From Novosphingobium sp. SG751A (GTDB lineage: Bacteria; Pseudomonadota; Alphaproteobacteria; Sphingomonadales; Sphingomonadaceae): a stretch of DNA of 64,000 nucleotides. Each line of letters begins with the position of its first letter. The first letter of the stretch is position 1. The stretch covers positions 186,001 to 250,000 of the forward strand of contig NZ_JABGCB010000001.1 of assembly GCF_013149295.1 (NCBI RefSeq), read 5' to 3'. Under the pieces are notes generated by a model. The model was not told where the DNA came from, searched no databases, and was given only the letters and a program-made list of their open reading frames with translations. Position numbers and translations under genes: made by a program. Shown piece after piece: positions 35,490 to 44,388 of this stretch.

Positions 35490-35507
35490 TTTCTAGCGCC
35501 ATATAAG
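35457..35507 (+). promoter_or_regulatory. Divergent promoter with 11-bp operator repeats
   Basis: The 11-bp repeat TTTTCTAGCGC occurs at 35457-35467 and 35489-35499, 32 bp apart. A rightward promoter with TTGACA (35477-35482) and TATAAG (35502-35507), or CATATA at 17-bp spacing, encloses the second repeat. The ribbon-helix-helix protein encoded alongside is the natural candidate binder. Confidence 0.6.
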
Positions 35508-35575
35508 GCGGGCGGCAAGAGAGATTGAGCCCTCTCCGCCGCCCTAACCGCAACGTGCTTTACAGGAGCAACGTC

Positions 35576-36019
35576 ATGGCTGATGCCGCCTATAACAGCG
35601 GATCGCACCCCCGTGCGACCGGAAAATGCAACGAAAATTCCAGCGCCTTCATCGCCGCCCTTCTGGCGCCCCTGCCCGAGGGCGAAGAACCGGCGGCAAG
35701 CAAGACCTGGCTGCGCCGGCTCGATACCGATGCGCGCATCATGTGGCAAATGGGCATGGAAGAAGTGGAACATGCGCGGGCGCATTGCATTGTGGATGAC
35801 GAAAGGCTGCGTCGGTTGAAGATTCTGCGCGACAGCGCCAGCTTTGCCGTGCTGGGTGCATGGAATGCCGCGATTGATCGGCAATGCTGCATTCCGGCGC
35901 CGGGCATTATGGCCCTACGCTGGAAAAGGCGCCAACTGCGTTTCAGCAAGCTGTCCGATGCTGCCCTTGCCCAGATCGCCGCCGATGAAGCCCGTATGGC
36001 CGCAAAGGTGGCCGCATGA
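35576..36019 (+). CDS. Hypothetical protein of the cargo module
   Basis: The 147-residue protein starts MADAAYNSGSHPRATGKCNE and is mainly helical, with WLRRLDTDARIMWQMGMEEV and many charged residues. No domain is recognised. AGGAG precedes the ATG at 35576, and the Rha-family gene overlaps its stop by four bases, so the two are co-translated from the promoter at 35477-35507. Confidence 0.65.
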   Translation: MADAAYNSGSHPRATGKCNENSSAFIAALLAPLPEGEEPAASKTWLRRLDTDARIMWQMGMEEVEHARAHCIVDDERLRRLKILRDSASFAVLGAWNAAIDRQCCIPAPGIMALRWKRRQLRFSKLSDAALAQIAADEARMAAKVAA

Positions 36020-36789
36020 ACGCGCTGGTGCGGATCGAGGCGGATCGCGTCGTGGCCGATAGCCGCGACGTGGCGGCGGACTTTGGCAAGCAGCATGCGC
36101 ATGTTTTGCGCGCCATTGATACGAAGATCAAAACCAAGCCGGATCTTGCATCCAATTTTGGATGCAAGATGTTTCAGATCGACGCGGGCAAAGGCGCCCG
36201 GCGCTCTGCCCGTTGCTACGATATGGACCGCAAGGGCTTCATGCTTCTGGTAATGGGCTTCTCCGGGAAAAAGGCGCTCGATATTCAAGCGTGCTGGATC
36301 GATGCATTTGACCGCATGGAGCAGCAGCTCCAGCGCGCACTGGAAGTCAGCAATGATGAAGGTGAAATTGAGCCTGTCGAAGCGATGGCGTCGCTGCCCG
36401 TCGATTTCCGCGACCGCCTCCGTTTTGTCTCCGAAGCTCGCCTACTGGGCGGAAAGGAGGCCGGGCGGCGGGCATGGCGGGTGATGGAATTTCCAGACGT
36501 GTTTGTCCCTGAGGCGCTGCTTAAGACCTTTAAGGAAACGCACCGGCTAATCTCGCAGAAGGCGGAAGATGCCGGGATCGCAGATTGGGCCAGAGAGCGG
36601 CTTGCAGTGGCAGAGGGATACCGTGCCCGCCTTGGTATATTCTACGCCGATTATGATGATTGGCATAGAACACACCGGGGCGGAGGTGCGCCGGTCAGCA
36701 TCGTGACCTTTGGTAAGGCGGTAAAGGGGTTGGGCCTGCGAACCTATCGGTCGGATGGGTCCTATTTAGCTGGTTGGATGTTGGCTTAA
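36016..36789 (+). CDS. Rha-family phage regulatory protein with C-terminal winged-helix-like region
   Basis: The 257-residue protein has an N-terminal Rha domain (ADSRDVAADFGKQHAHVLRA, then CYDMDRKGFMLLVMGFSGKK and IDAFDRMEQQL), known from lambdoid phages where Rha interferes with infection of hosts lacking IHF and can act as antirepressor. The last 60 residues (WHRTHRGGGAPVSIVTFGKA, VKGLGLRTYRSDGSY) resemble the winged helix at the C-terminus of P4/D5-type helicases. Because the prophage 1 repressor lacks a self-cleavage domain, an antirepressor role here is plausible but not shown. Confidence 0.78.
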   Translation: MNALVRIEADRVVADSRDVAADFGKQHAHVLRAIDTKIKTKPDLASNFGCKMFQIDAGKGARRSARCYDMDRKGFMLLVMGFSGKKALDIQACWIDAFDRMEQQLQRALEVSNDEGEIEPVEAMASLPVDFRDRLRFVSEARLLGGKEAGRRAWRVMEFPDVFVPEALLKTFKETHRLISQKAEDAGIADWARERLAVAEGYRARLGIFYADYDDWHRTHRGGGAPVSIVTFGKAVKGLGLRTYRSDGSYLAGWMLA

Positions 36790-36794
36790 ATTGA

Positions 36795-37385
36795 CTACTT
36801 ATCGGTTATTAGTGTCTTCGCGTAGTTCGTTCGCAGAATTGCAGCCGCAACAATTGTTCCGGTAATAGTAATGCTCTGGTAGTCTCCAAATCTATCATAC
36901 AAGCGAAACTGCCAGCCATCTTCGGAGCAAACCTTTGCTTGATCTGCTGATACCTTTAAAACTCGCTCAGGTATTTCAAATGTCAGGTCTTCGGAAATAG
37001 TGCATCGTCTATAGGCGCCGCACGACAAAACGGATGTGTCCAATTTGTTTACACGGAGTGAGATTGGATTATCGCCATCCATATAGGCAGCCGTCGAATA
37101 ATCGCGATGCTCGCCATCATATATGGCACGAACATAAATTTGATAATCTATACTTTTATTTTTACGTGACACAAAACTTCGAATGATAGCATAACTTGAA
37201 AATGCATCTTTTGAAGTAAATGGTCCGAACTGCAATTTCAAGGCGGGCTGAAATGGATCGTCTTGAATGTCTACAACTGATGCTATTTCCTCTGGCGTTT
37301 TTGACAGCAACTCGCGGTCTTTTTTGGACAGCCCCTTCAAGTCGCATTGGGCGGCAAGTGCTAAGATTAAAGGTGCGAGAATCAT
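36795..37385 (-). CDS. Exported hypothetical protein (cargo gene)
   Basis: The 196-residue protein has a signal-peptide-like start (MILAPLILALAAQCDLKGLS), so it is likely periplasmic or membrane-attached. The mature part is beta-rich with YQIYVRAIYDGEHRDYSTAA and two cysteines in LSCGAYRRCTISEDL that could form a disulphide. Base composition is AT-rich. GGAGGG lies before the ATG at 37385; a longer frame into the tape-measure region is rejected. Exported prophage cargo of this kind often blocks superinfection or alters the envelope, but no family is recognised. Confidence 0.7.
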   Translation of the reverse strand: MILAPLILALAAQCDLKGLSKKDRELLSKTPEEIASVVDIQDDPFQPALKLQFGPFTSKDAFSSYAIIRSFVSRKNKSIDYQIYVRAIYDGEHRDYSTAAYMDGDNPISLRVNKLDTSVLSCGAYRRCTISEDLTFEIPERVLKVSADQAKVCSEDGWQFRLYDRFGDYQSITITGTIVAAAILRTNYAKTLITDK

Positions 37386-37428
37386 AAAGCCCTCCTTATC
37401 GGAAGGTATTTTTACATAGTGTACCCAG

Positions 37429-37452
37429 CCCCGCCAACCGGCGGGGTTTTTT
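37429..37452 (+). terminator. Intrinsic terminator just before the tape measure gene
   Basis: CCCCGCC and GGCGGGG form a 7-bp stem with a 4-base loop, followed by six T. It faces rightward and lies only 16 bp before the tape-measure start, so late transcription must pass it by antitermination or the downstream genes need another promoter. Confidence 0.85.
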
Positions 37453-37467
37453 ATTGGAGCAAAGCCC

Positions 37468-40188
37468 TTGGCCGTCAAACCCCTCGTCCTTGTCCTTAGC
37501 GGCCAGACCGATAAGCTGAAGGCGGCGCTGCGTTCGGCCCAGACGGACGTTGCCGACACCAGCAAGAGCATCGGCGAGGTGCTGGAAGGCATTCAGGAAA
37601 AGGTCCGCAACTCGCTGGCCGATGCAGGCAATAACGCCGGGGAGCAGATCGGGCGCAATATCGCCCGGCAGGTCAAAGAATGGCAACGCGCGGCGGCCAG
37701 CGCCACGGCATCCGGCGGTGCTGTTGATCCCTTTGGCGGGCTGACGTCAGCCTCCGTTCTGGAGCGCGCCGCCGCGCAGGATCGTCTGGCCGCATCACTG
37801 CGCGAACAGGCCGCCGCCGCCGATAAGGCGGAAGGGTCCAACACGCGCGAGGCGCAGGCGCTGCGCCAAGTCGGCATTTCGGCCGGGATCGCTGCCATGG
37901 AGGCCGACCGGGAAGCCGAATCCCTGCGCGTGCAGGCTGGAGTGCTGGCCTCCATGGAGCAGGCGCTTGGCCGTCATACCAATGCCCAGCGGCAGGTTGC
38001 GCAGGTCAGCGGTGCCACCCGCAACGCCATGCGCGATCTGAGTTTTCAGGTGTCCGATGTGGCCACCAGCCTGTCAGGCGGGATGCCGCCCATGATGGTT
38101 TTCAGCCAGCAGTTTGGCCAGATTGTCGGCGCCTTTCAGATGATGGAGGGCGAAGGCAGCGCGGTCATTAAATTCCTGTCCGGCCCTTGGGGCATGGCTC
38201 TTTCCACGGCGGCCGTCGCCATCGTGCCCTTGCTGGGTCATCTCGACATCTTCAATGACAAGGTGGGAGATGCGGCCAAAAAGCTGAAGGATCAGGCCGA
38301 AAGCACCAAGATTGCCGATCAGGCGCAGGCCGTGTTTGACGCTACGCTCGACGGTGCCATCGCCAGAGAGAAAAAGCTGGGCGACGAACTGGACCGTCAG
38401 CTCAAGACGCGTCGGCAGATCCTACAGCTTCAGGTTGCCAACAATGAGCAAAGCCAAGCTGAACTGGCCAATCAGGTATCCGCCGCCCGCAAAGAGTTGC
38501 AGGTCGCACTTGCGGAACAGCAGAAGGCCAACGCCCGGCCCGCCAATGGTGAGGCCGCGCGTGCATCACGGGATTCGGCCATTCAAACGGCTGACAAGCG
38601 CGTGGCCGATGCACGAAAGAATTTGTATGATGCCCAGACAGCGGAATTGAATGCCGAAACCGATGTGCGCAAGGCTCGCGGTTTGCAGATTGCGCAGGCT
38701 GCAAAGGATGCCGCCACTCCGCAGGGCAAGAAATTGGCCGATCTCGATAAGCGCGCGGATTCGCTGACCGATCGCTTTGGCAAGGGCTTGATCAGCGAGG
38801 CTGAATATTCCTCGCAGATGGACGCCATTGAGAAAGCGCGGGATGCCGCCAAGCAGAAGCCCAAGAAAGACACAACGGCCGCACGCGATGCCGAGGCCGA
38901 AAAGAAGTCTGATGCGGCTTATGATGATGCCTATGCGCGCAGCCTTACCGAGCTTGCCACAATTGCGCGCCAGAATGTCACCGATCTGGAAGAGCTGGGG
39001 CGTCTGGACAAGGCAGCCGTCGATTTCGCGCGCGAGCGTGAGCGCCGGGCAACTGAGGAGCAAGGGCGCCGGGAAAAGTGGAGCCGGGCCGATATCGACG
39101 CCTTGCAGTATAAGCAAGGCGAGGTGGCCGAGGCCAAAAAAGCCCAGATCGATGAACGTGCCAAGCGCGATGTTGCAGACCGCTGGATCGAAGTTCAGCG
39201 CAATGCCCTTGGCCTCGAAACGCAGCTTTTGCAGGCCCAGTCCGGTTTGGCGCTGACTACGGCTGAGCGGCGCACGCTGGCGCTTCAGATCCTCGAAAAT
39301 GAGCGCAAGCAGGCGATCCTTGCCGTCGACAAGAAGGTCACCGATGGCCAACTGACCGGCGATCAGGGCATGGCTGAAATCGGCAACATCAACCAGACCT
39401 TTGACCTGCGCCGGACGCGGACCGAACAGCAGAACGCCGGGCCGATGGCCACCTATCGGCAGCAGCTGCGCGCATCGACCGCCGATATGAACGCCTCGCT
39501 CGAAGGGGTGAAGGTCGATGGCCTGAAGGGGCTGGAAGACGGCCTTGTCGGGCTGGTGTCGGGCACGGAAACCGCCGCCGGCGCATTCAAGCGAATGGCG
39601 GCCAGCATCATCGCCGATCTGGCGCGGATTGCCATACAAAGGACGATCCTGTCGGTCATCGGCGTTGGCCTGTCCACCGGGGGCAAGGTTACCGGCCGCG
39701 CCTCGGGCGGCCTTCTCGGCTTCGCGCTGGGCGGTCTGCCGGGCTATGCGGGCGGGGTGCGCCTATCGAGCGGGATGATTTCCGGGCCGGGCACGGGCAC
39801 CAGCGACAGCATCCTTGCGTTGGTCAACGGATCGCGCCCCATCGCGGTTTCAAATGAAGAGGGCATCGTCAACGCGCAGGCGGTGCGTAATTACTGGCCG
39901 ATGATCGACGCGATGAACAAGGGCACCTTCCCGCGCTTTGCCGATGGCGGCCTGCTCTCGGCCGCAACGCTGTCCTATCCGCGCATCCCCACCGCCAAGT
40001 CGCTCGCGCCCATGGGCCAGACGGTCCACCAGTATTTCAACATCGACGCCAGAAACGGCATTCTGGCTAATGAACTGATGGAGACCTTCACGCAAATCTC
40101 CGCCCAGCATGCCAGCTCCGCGCTGGCCGCCGCGCCCGGCCTGACGCAACAGCGCATGCAGCAGCGCGCCGAACAAAGGATCTCCTGA
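37468..40188 (+). CDS. Tail tape measure protein
   Basis: The 906-residue protein sets tail length. It has a hydrophobic segment flanked by tape-measure signatures: MRDLSFQVSDVATSLSGGMP, MMVFSQQFGQIVGAFQMM and FLSGPWGMALSTAAVAIVPL. Long coiled-coil stretches (about 300-680) follow, then a Gly-rich C-terminus (ASGGLLGFALGGLPGYAGGV). It starts with TTG at 37468 after a weak GGAG. About 140 nm of tail is expected from the usual 1.5 angstrom per residue rule. Confidence 0.92.
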   Translation: MAVKPLVLVLSGQTDKLKAALRSAQTDVADTSKSIGEVLEGIQEKVRNSLADAGNNAGEQIGRNIARQVKEWQRAAASATASGGAVDPFGGLTSASVLERAAAQDRLAASLREQAAAADKAEGSNTREAQALRQVGISAGIAAMEADREAESLRVQAGVLASMEQALGRHTNAQRQVAQVSGATRNAMRDLSFQVSDVATSLSGGMPPMMVFSQQFGQIVGAFQMMEGEGSAVIKFLSGPWGMALSTAAVAIVPLLGHLDIFNDKVGDAAKKLKDQAESTKIADQAQAVFDATLDGAIAREKKLGDELDRQLKTRRQILQLQVANNEQSQAELANQVSAARKELQVALAEQQKANARPANGEAARASRDSAIQTADKRVADARKNLYDAQTAELNAETDVRKARGLQIAQAAKDAATPQGKKLADLDKRADSLTDRFGKGLISEAEYSSQMDAIEKARDAAKQKPKKDTTAARDAEAEKKSDAAYDDAYARSLTELATIARQNVTDLEELGRLDKAAVDFARERERRATEEQGRREKWSRADIDALQYKQGEVAEAKKAQIDERAKRDVADRWIEVQRNALGLETQLLQAQSGLALTTAERRTLALQILENERKQAILAVDKKVTDGQLTGDQGMAEIGNINQTFDLRRTRTEQQNAGPMATYRQQLRASTADMNASLEGVKVDGLKGLEDGLVGLVSGTETAAGAFKRMAASIIADLARIAIQRTILSVIGVGLSTGGKVTGRASGGLLGFALGGLPGYAGGVRLSSGMISGPGTGTSDSILALVNGSRPIAVSNEEGIVNAQAVRNYWPMIDAMNKGTFPRFADGGLLSAATLSYPRIPTAKSLAPMGQTVHQYFNIDARNGILANELMETFTQISAQHASSALAAAPGLTQQRMQQRAEQRIS

Positions 40189-40793
40189 TGACCGACCCCA
40201 TCATGTTGCCCCGCAAGCGTGGGGTGAAGGTGGACAAGGTCCACTTTGTCGATTTTGGGGGCCAGTTGAAACCCTTCATGGGCGGCCCGGTGCAGACCCT
40301 TCTGCGCCTCGGCTCACGCTTTGCGTTGGAGGTGACCATTCCCCTGATGCGCGCCGAACCCGATGGCCGCATCTGGGCCTCACGCCTGACGCAGGCCAAG
40401 ATCTTTGGCGCGGCGATGCATTTTCGTCAGGACGGCCTGACCATCGGCCTGCCCGGTTCGCCGGTGGTCGATGGCGCGGGCCAGACCGGCTTTGCCATCG
40501 CCCTGCGCGGCCTGCGCCCGTCCTATGCCATCCGCGAAGGGCAGGCTGTTCCCATTGTCACCGCGAATCGCCGCTATCTCTACTTCGCCGCGCAAACCAC
40601 CGTGGCCGACAGTGATGGCAATGCCACCGTGCCGATCTATCCGATGCTGCGCCGCAGCCCCTTGGACGGCGATGCCTGCGAAATCGCGGCGCCGATCATT
40701 CAGGGCAGCATCAGCGGCAACGAATTGGCTTGGGCCCGCCTCGCCGCGCCTTTCCATGATTTCGGCACGATCATCATCGCAGAGGACGAATAA
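40188..40793 (+). CDS. Tail protein, distal-tail-like
   Basis: The 201-residue protein contains VKVDKVHFVDFGGQLKPFMG and RTQAKIFGAAMHFRQDGLTI-like beta segments. It lies straight after the tape measure, where Dit-type hub proteins are encoded. The family is not recognised with certainty. It shares its start base with the tape-measure stop. Confidence 0.7.
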   Translation: MTDPIMLPRKRGVKVDKVHFVDFGGQLKPFMGGPVQTLLRLGSRFALEVTIPLMRAEPDGRIWASRLTQAKIFGAAMHFRQDGLTIGLPGSPVVDGAGQTGFAIALRGLRPSYAIREGQAVPIVTANRRYLYFAAQTTVADSDGNATVPIYPMLRRSPLDGDACEIAAPIIQGSISGNELAWARLAAPFHDFGTIIIAEDE

Positions 40794-40796
40794 GCC

Positions 40797-41435
40797 ATGT
40801 CGCAATTACCGCCCGCCATGTCCGCTGCGCTGGCGGACAATCGGGTGTTGCTGTTCGGCGCGGCACGGATCGCTCTGCCCGATTACACCATCCGCCTTCT
40901 CGATGGTTCGGGCGCGCTGATGATCGGTGGCGAACTCTATCAGGGCCGCGATGATGTCTATGGCGTGCTGGATACAATCGAGGGCATCGAGGAGAGCCTG
41001 AGCGAGGAAACGCCCACGCTCTCCATCGGCCTGATCCCGGCCACCGATACCGCGCTGGCCGCTCTGGTTGATCCGGCGGTGCAGGGGTCCGAGGTGCAGG
41101 TCATGGTGGGCGTGGTGGATCTGTCCACCGGCCAGCCTGTGGCCACGCCTTATCAGGTGTTTGTGGGTGAGCTGGACGTGCCCACGATCACCTGGGGCGA
41201 AAATGACCGCCGCCTTGAATATCGCGTCAACAGTGTGGGCGAGCGCTTCTTTCAGATCGAGGAAGGCCGCCGCCTGTCCAGCGCTTTTCATCAAAGCGTA
41301 TGGCCCGGCGAAAAAGGGCTCGATTACTGCACCGATGTCGAAATCACCCTCGCATGGGGGCAGGCCGTCGATAATTCCGTTGTTTACACCCGGTCGAACC
41401 TGCCGGGCTATGCCGAGACGTTCAACCGCACATGA
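40797..41435 (+). CDS. Tail protein, hub-like
   Basis: The 212-residue beta-rich protein contains LPDYTIRLLDGSGALMIGGE, YGVLDTIEGIEESLSEETPT and VFVGELDVPTITWGENDRRL. Proteins with this organisation follow the tape measure in siphoviruses of alphaproteobacteria and form part of the tail tip. Its stop overlaps the next gene by four bases. Confidence 0.72.
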   Translation: MSQLPPAMSAALADNRVLLFGAARIALPDYTIRLLDGSGALMIGGELYQGRDDVYGVLDTIEGIEESLSEETPTLSIGLIPATDTALAALVDPAVQGSEVQVMVGVVDLSTGQPVATPYQVFVGELDVPTITWGENDRRLEYRVNSVGERFFQIEEGRRLSSAFHQSVWPGEKGLDYCTDVEITLAWGQAVDNSVVYTRSNLPGYAETFNRT

Positions 41436-41899
41436 CCGAACATTCGTTGATCCTGCGCGCCCGCGCGGCTCAGGCCACGCTGGACGAATGGAAGGTGCGC
41501 GCCTTCCGCCTTGGCGAGGCCGATTGCGCCCGCCTCACCGCCTCGCATCTGCGCCGCCTTGGCCATCGTATCAAGCTGCCCCCGGCGCGGTCCTATCGCA
41601 CGGTTAAATCGGCCGAGGCGGCGCTGGACAAGCTGGGCCTGACCACCATGGCCGACGCGCTCGATGCGCTGGGCTTTGAACGCATCGCCCCCGCCGCCGC
41701 GCTGGTGGGCGATATTATCCAGATGCCCGGCGATCCCGATGGCGTGGCGGCATCGGACCGTCTGGCGGCGTTGACCGTGGCCTTGGGCAATGGGCGCGTG
41801 GTGGGCTGGCACCCCGACGCGCCGGGCGGGGCCGTGGTGATGCAGCCGCTGGATATGGTGATGGCATGGCGCGTTGAACCGAAAGGGGCGGCCAAGTGA
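41432..41899 (+). CDS. DUF6950-like tail protein (NlpC/P60-related)
   Basis: The 155-residue protein has FRLGEADCARLTASHLRRLG, where the Asp-Cys marks the putative active-site cysteine of the NlpC/P60-like fold, and later GRVVGWHPDAPGGAVVMQPL. In this position such proteins are tail-tip peptidoglycan-acting subunits. Some relatives are inactive. It is coupled to both neighbours by ATGA. Confidence 0.78.
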   Translation: MTEHSLILRARAAQATLDEWKVRAFRLGEADCARLTASHLRRLGHRIKLPPARSYRTVKSAEAALDKLGLTTMADALDALGFERIAPAAALVGDIIQMPGDPDGVAASDRLAALTVALGNGRVVGWHPDAPGGAVVMQPLDMVMAWRVEPKGAAK

Positions 41900-44217
41900 A
41901 AGTGCTGAAGGTCGCGGCTATCGTGGTCACGGCGGCGGTATTGGTGGCCACGGGCGTGGGCATCGCGGCCGGGGCAATGGTGGCCGGTGGCGGGCTTAGC
42001 GCCGCCTTCAGTGCAGGCGTCGCCATGACGCTGGGCGCTGGCGGTCTGGGCCTTTCCAGCGGTCTGGCCATGTCGATCGCGCTGACATCGGCGGCAATCG
42101 CGGCCAGTACCGCCTTGGAGGCCCTCTATCCAAAGCCCAGTACCGGGGGCAGCCAGACCAAATGGAAGGCCGACCCCTATGCGGGCATCCCCTATGTGAT
42201 GGGCCGGACGCTGGTGGCGGGCAATATCGTGGCCAAGCTGCTGCGCGGCTCGGCCAATGAGTTTCTGGGCATGGCCACGGTGCTCTCGCTGGGCCCGATC
42301 CATGGCTATGAAGCCAGCTTCATGAACAAGACCACGATGACGTGGATGGTGCGCGATCCGCTCAATTCCGTGGGCATGGCCGAGGCATCGAACGGGTTTC
42401 GCGGCTATATCTGGGAACAGCGGACGCTGGGCCTCTGCCCTGAAACCTATGCGCCCGGCTGGTCCGATGGCTTCACCGGGTGGAACAATGACAACAAGCT
42501 GTCCGGCCTCGCCTCGGTCTTCAACATCTTCTGCTATAATTCCAAGGCGTCCGACACGCTCACCAGCGTTCCCACGCCCGGTTGGCTGGTCAATGGCGTG
42601 CTGGTCTATGATCCGCGTTTGGACAGCACCTATCCGGGCGGTTCGGGTTCCTGCCGCGCGCTGGATGAATCGACCTATGTTTACAGCGAGAACCCCCACC
42701 TTCACGCGCTGACCTGGTGCCTAGGTCGGTGGCAAAACGGGGTGCGCGTGGCGGGCCTTGGCGCGCCGATCAACCGCATCAACGTGGCCAGCTTTGTCGA
42801 GGGCGCGAACCTTGATGATGCGCGCGGGTGGAAGTTGGGCGGACAGGTTTACACCCGGCCTGATACGCAGTGGAACAGCCTGAAGGCGATGCTTCAGGCT
42901 GGCGGTGCACGGCCATCTCTGGCGGGTGGCATCATCACCGCGATCAACCGCGCGCCCCGTGTCTCGCTGGCCACGATCACCCATGCCGACATCATCGGCA
43001 AATGCACCTTTTCGGGCACGCAAAAGCGGAAAACTCGGATCAACGGCATCATCCCGCAATACCGGTCCGAAGCGCATGATTGGGAAATGGTCAGCGCCAA
43101 GCTGGTGCAGGTGGCCGCCTATGTCACCGCCGATGGCGGCGAGCGGACCAAGGAAATCAGCTATCCGCTGGTGCAGGATGTGCATCAGGTGGCGCAGCTG
43201 GCCGCCTATGACATCTGCGATGCGCGCGAGGCGGGGCCGGGCTCGATCCCGCTCAAACCGGCATGGATGAATTACGCCATCGGCGATTGCGTAACGTTTC
43301 AGCCGGAGCCGGGATGGTCGATCAAATGCCTGATCACCGGGCGCCATATCGACCCGTCCAACGGCTCGATCACCTATACCGTGCAGGGCGAAACCGATGG
43401 CAAGCACGCCTTTGCCCTGGGAGAGACGGGCGTGGCGCCGCCGATTGCCAGCCTGACCTATGACGATCCTCTGGCCGCGCCCGGTGCGGATTGGGCGCTG
43501 GCAGGAACCACGCTGACGGCGACGGACGGCACAACCGTCCCGGCGCTGGTGCTGACCGGCGATGTCAGCAACACCACGGCCGAGGCGGTGGTGGTCGAAT
43601 ATCGGCTCTATGTCTCGACGGCGGGCGATGATGACAACTGGATTTCGGCCAGCATCGACGCGCCCACGATCACCCGCAAGGAAATCACCCAGGTCACCAG
43701 CGGCACCGACTATCAGGTCAGCGTCCGCTATCGCTCACGCGGGCGGCTGGGCGCGCGCTCGATCTATGGCCCGGTCACAGCGGGCGCGCTGGCGGTCAAT
43801 GGCGGCACGGTGTTGCCCGGCACCATCGACACGCCCCAGCTTGCCATCGGATCGGTCACCGATTCCGTGCGCGTCCTGCCCGCCACCAGCTTTTACGGAA
43901 CCGGCGGCTGGGTCACGGTGGCCACGCTCAATGTCGTTCTCGATACCGATGCGCAGGTCGATATTCAGGCCAACGCCGAACAGGGCTTCAGCTCGGGCAG
44001 CCGCGACTGGGGTTTCCGCGTCAAGGTCGATGGCACAATCGTCAAGGAATATGCCTTTGGCGGCAGCCGTACCGCCCTGACCGAAATCCTGACCATCCTG
44101 CGTACCGGCCTCGATCTGCTGGCCGGAACCCGCGTGATCACGCTGGAGCATGCAGGGACCGACAGCACGGTGGTCATCCGATCTATCGACATGACAGCCA
44201 CAAGGAGGAGCGCATGA
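41896..44217 (+). CDS. Tail tip / host specificity protein
   Basis: The 773-residue protein begins with a hydrophobic Gly/Ala region (VVTAAVLVATGVGIAAGAMV, about 5-75), typical of gpI/gpJ-like tip proteins. A GTA-type tail hub follows (GIPYVMGRTLVAGNIVAKLL, YAIGDCVTFQPEPGWSIKCL), then fibronectin-like beta domains near 500-640 and a beta-rich receptor-proximal end. It should contact the host envelope and pass the DNA. Confidence 0.85.
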   Translation: MKVLKVAAIVVTAAVLVATGVGIAAGAMVAGGGLSAAFSAGVAMTLGAGGLGLSSGLAMSIALTSAAIAASTALEALYPKPSTGGSQTKWKADPYAGIPYVMGRTLVAGNIVAKLLRGSANEFLGMATVLSLGPIHGYEASFMNKTTMTWMVRDPLNSVGMAEASNGFRGYIWEQRTLGLCPETYAPGWSDGFTGWNNDNKLSGLASVFNIFCYNSKASDTLTSVPTPGWLVNGVLVYDPRLDSTYPGGSGSCRALDESTYVYSENPHLHALTWCLGRWQNGVRVAGLGAPINRINVASFVEGANLDDARGWKLGGQVYTRPDTQWNSLKAMLQAGGARPSLAGGIITAINRAPRVSLATITHADIIGKCTFSGTQKRKTRINGIIPQYRSEAHDWEMVSAKLVQVAAYVTADGGERTKEISYPLVQDVHQVAQLAAYDICDAREAGPGSIPLKPAWMNYAIGDCVTFQPEPGWSIKCLITGRHIDPSNGSITYTVQGETDGKHAFALGETGVAPPIASLTYDDPLAAPGADWALAGTTLTATDGTTVPALVLTGDVSNTTAEAVVVEYRLYVSTAGDDDNWISASIDAPTITRKEITQVTSGTDYQVSVRYRSRGRLGARSIYGPVTAGALAVNGGTVLPGTIDTPQLAIGSVTDSVRVLPATSFYGTGGWVTVATLNVVLDTDAQVDIQANAEQGFSSGSRDWGFRVKVDGTIVKEYAFGGSRTALTEILTILRTGLDLLAGTRVITLEHAGTDSTVVIRSIDMTATRRSA

Positions 44218-44378
44218 TGTTTGCCATAGGCCGACCCGGCGAAATGCCGCGGTGCTGGATCGAGGCGCGGCGGCGCGAACAGGCTGAGGCCCAGCTGCTG
44301 CCCGATGAAGTGCTGTCCGACGATGTGGCGATGGGCGAGGACGGGCGCCCGGTGCCTGCCGCCCTGCCCGCAAACTGA
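44214..44378 (+). CDS. Small tail-region protein
   Basis: A 54-residue product starts MMFAIGRPGEMPRCWIEARR and ends GRPVPAALPAN. AGGAGG lies 7 bases upstream, and the ATG overlaps the previous stop. Small proteins like this are often found before fibre genes; the function is unknown. Confidence 0.62.
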   Translation: MMFAIGRPGEMPRCWIEARRREQAEAQLLPDEVLSDDVAMGEDGRPVPAALPAN

Positions 44379-44388
44379 GGAACCGAAC

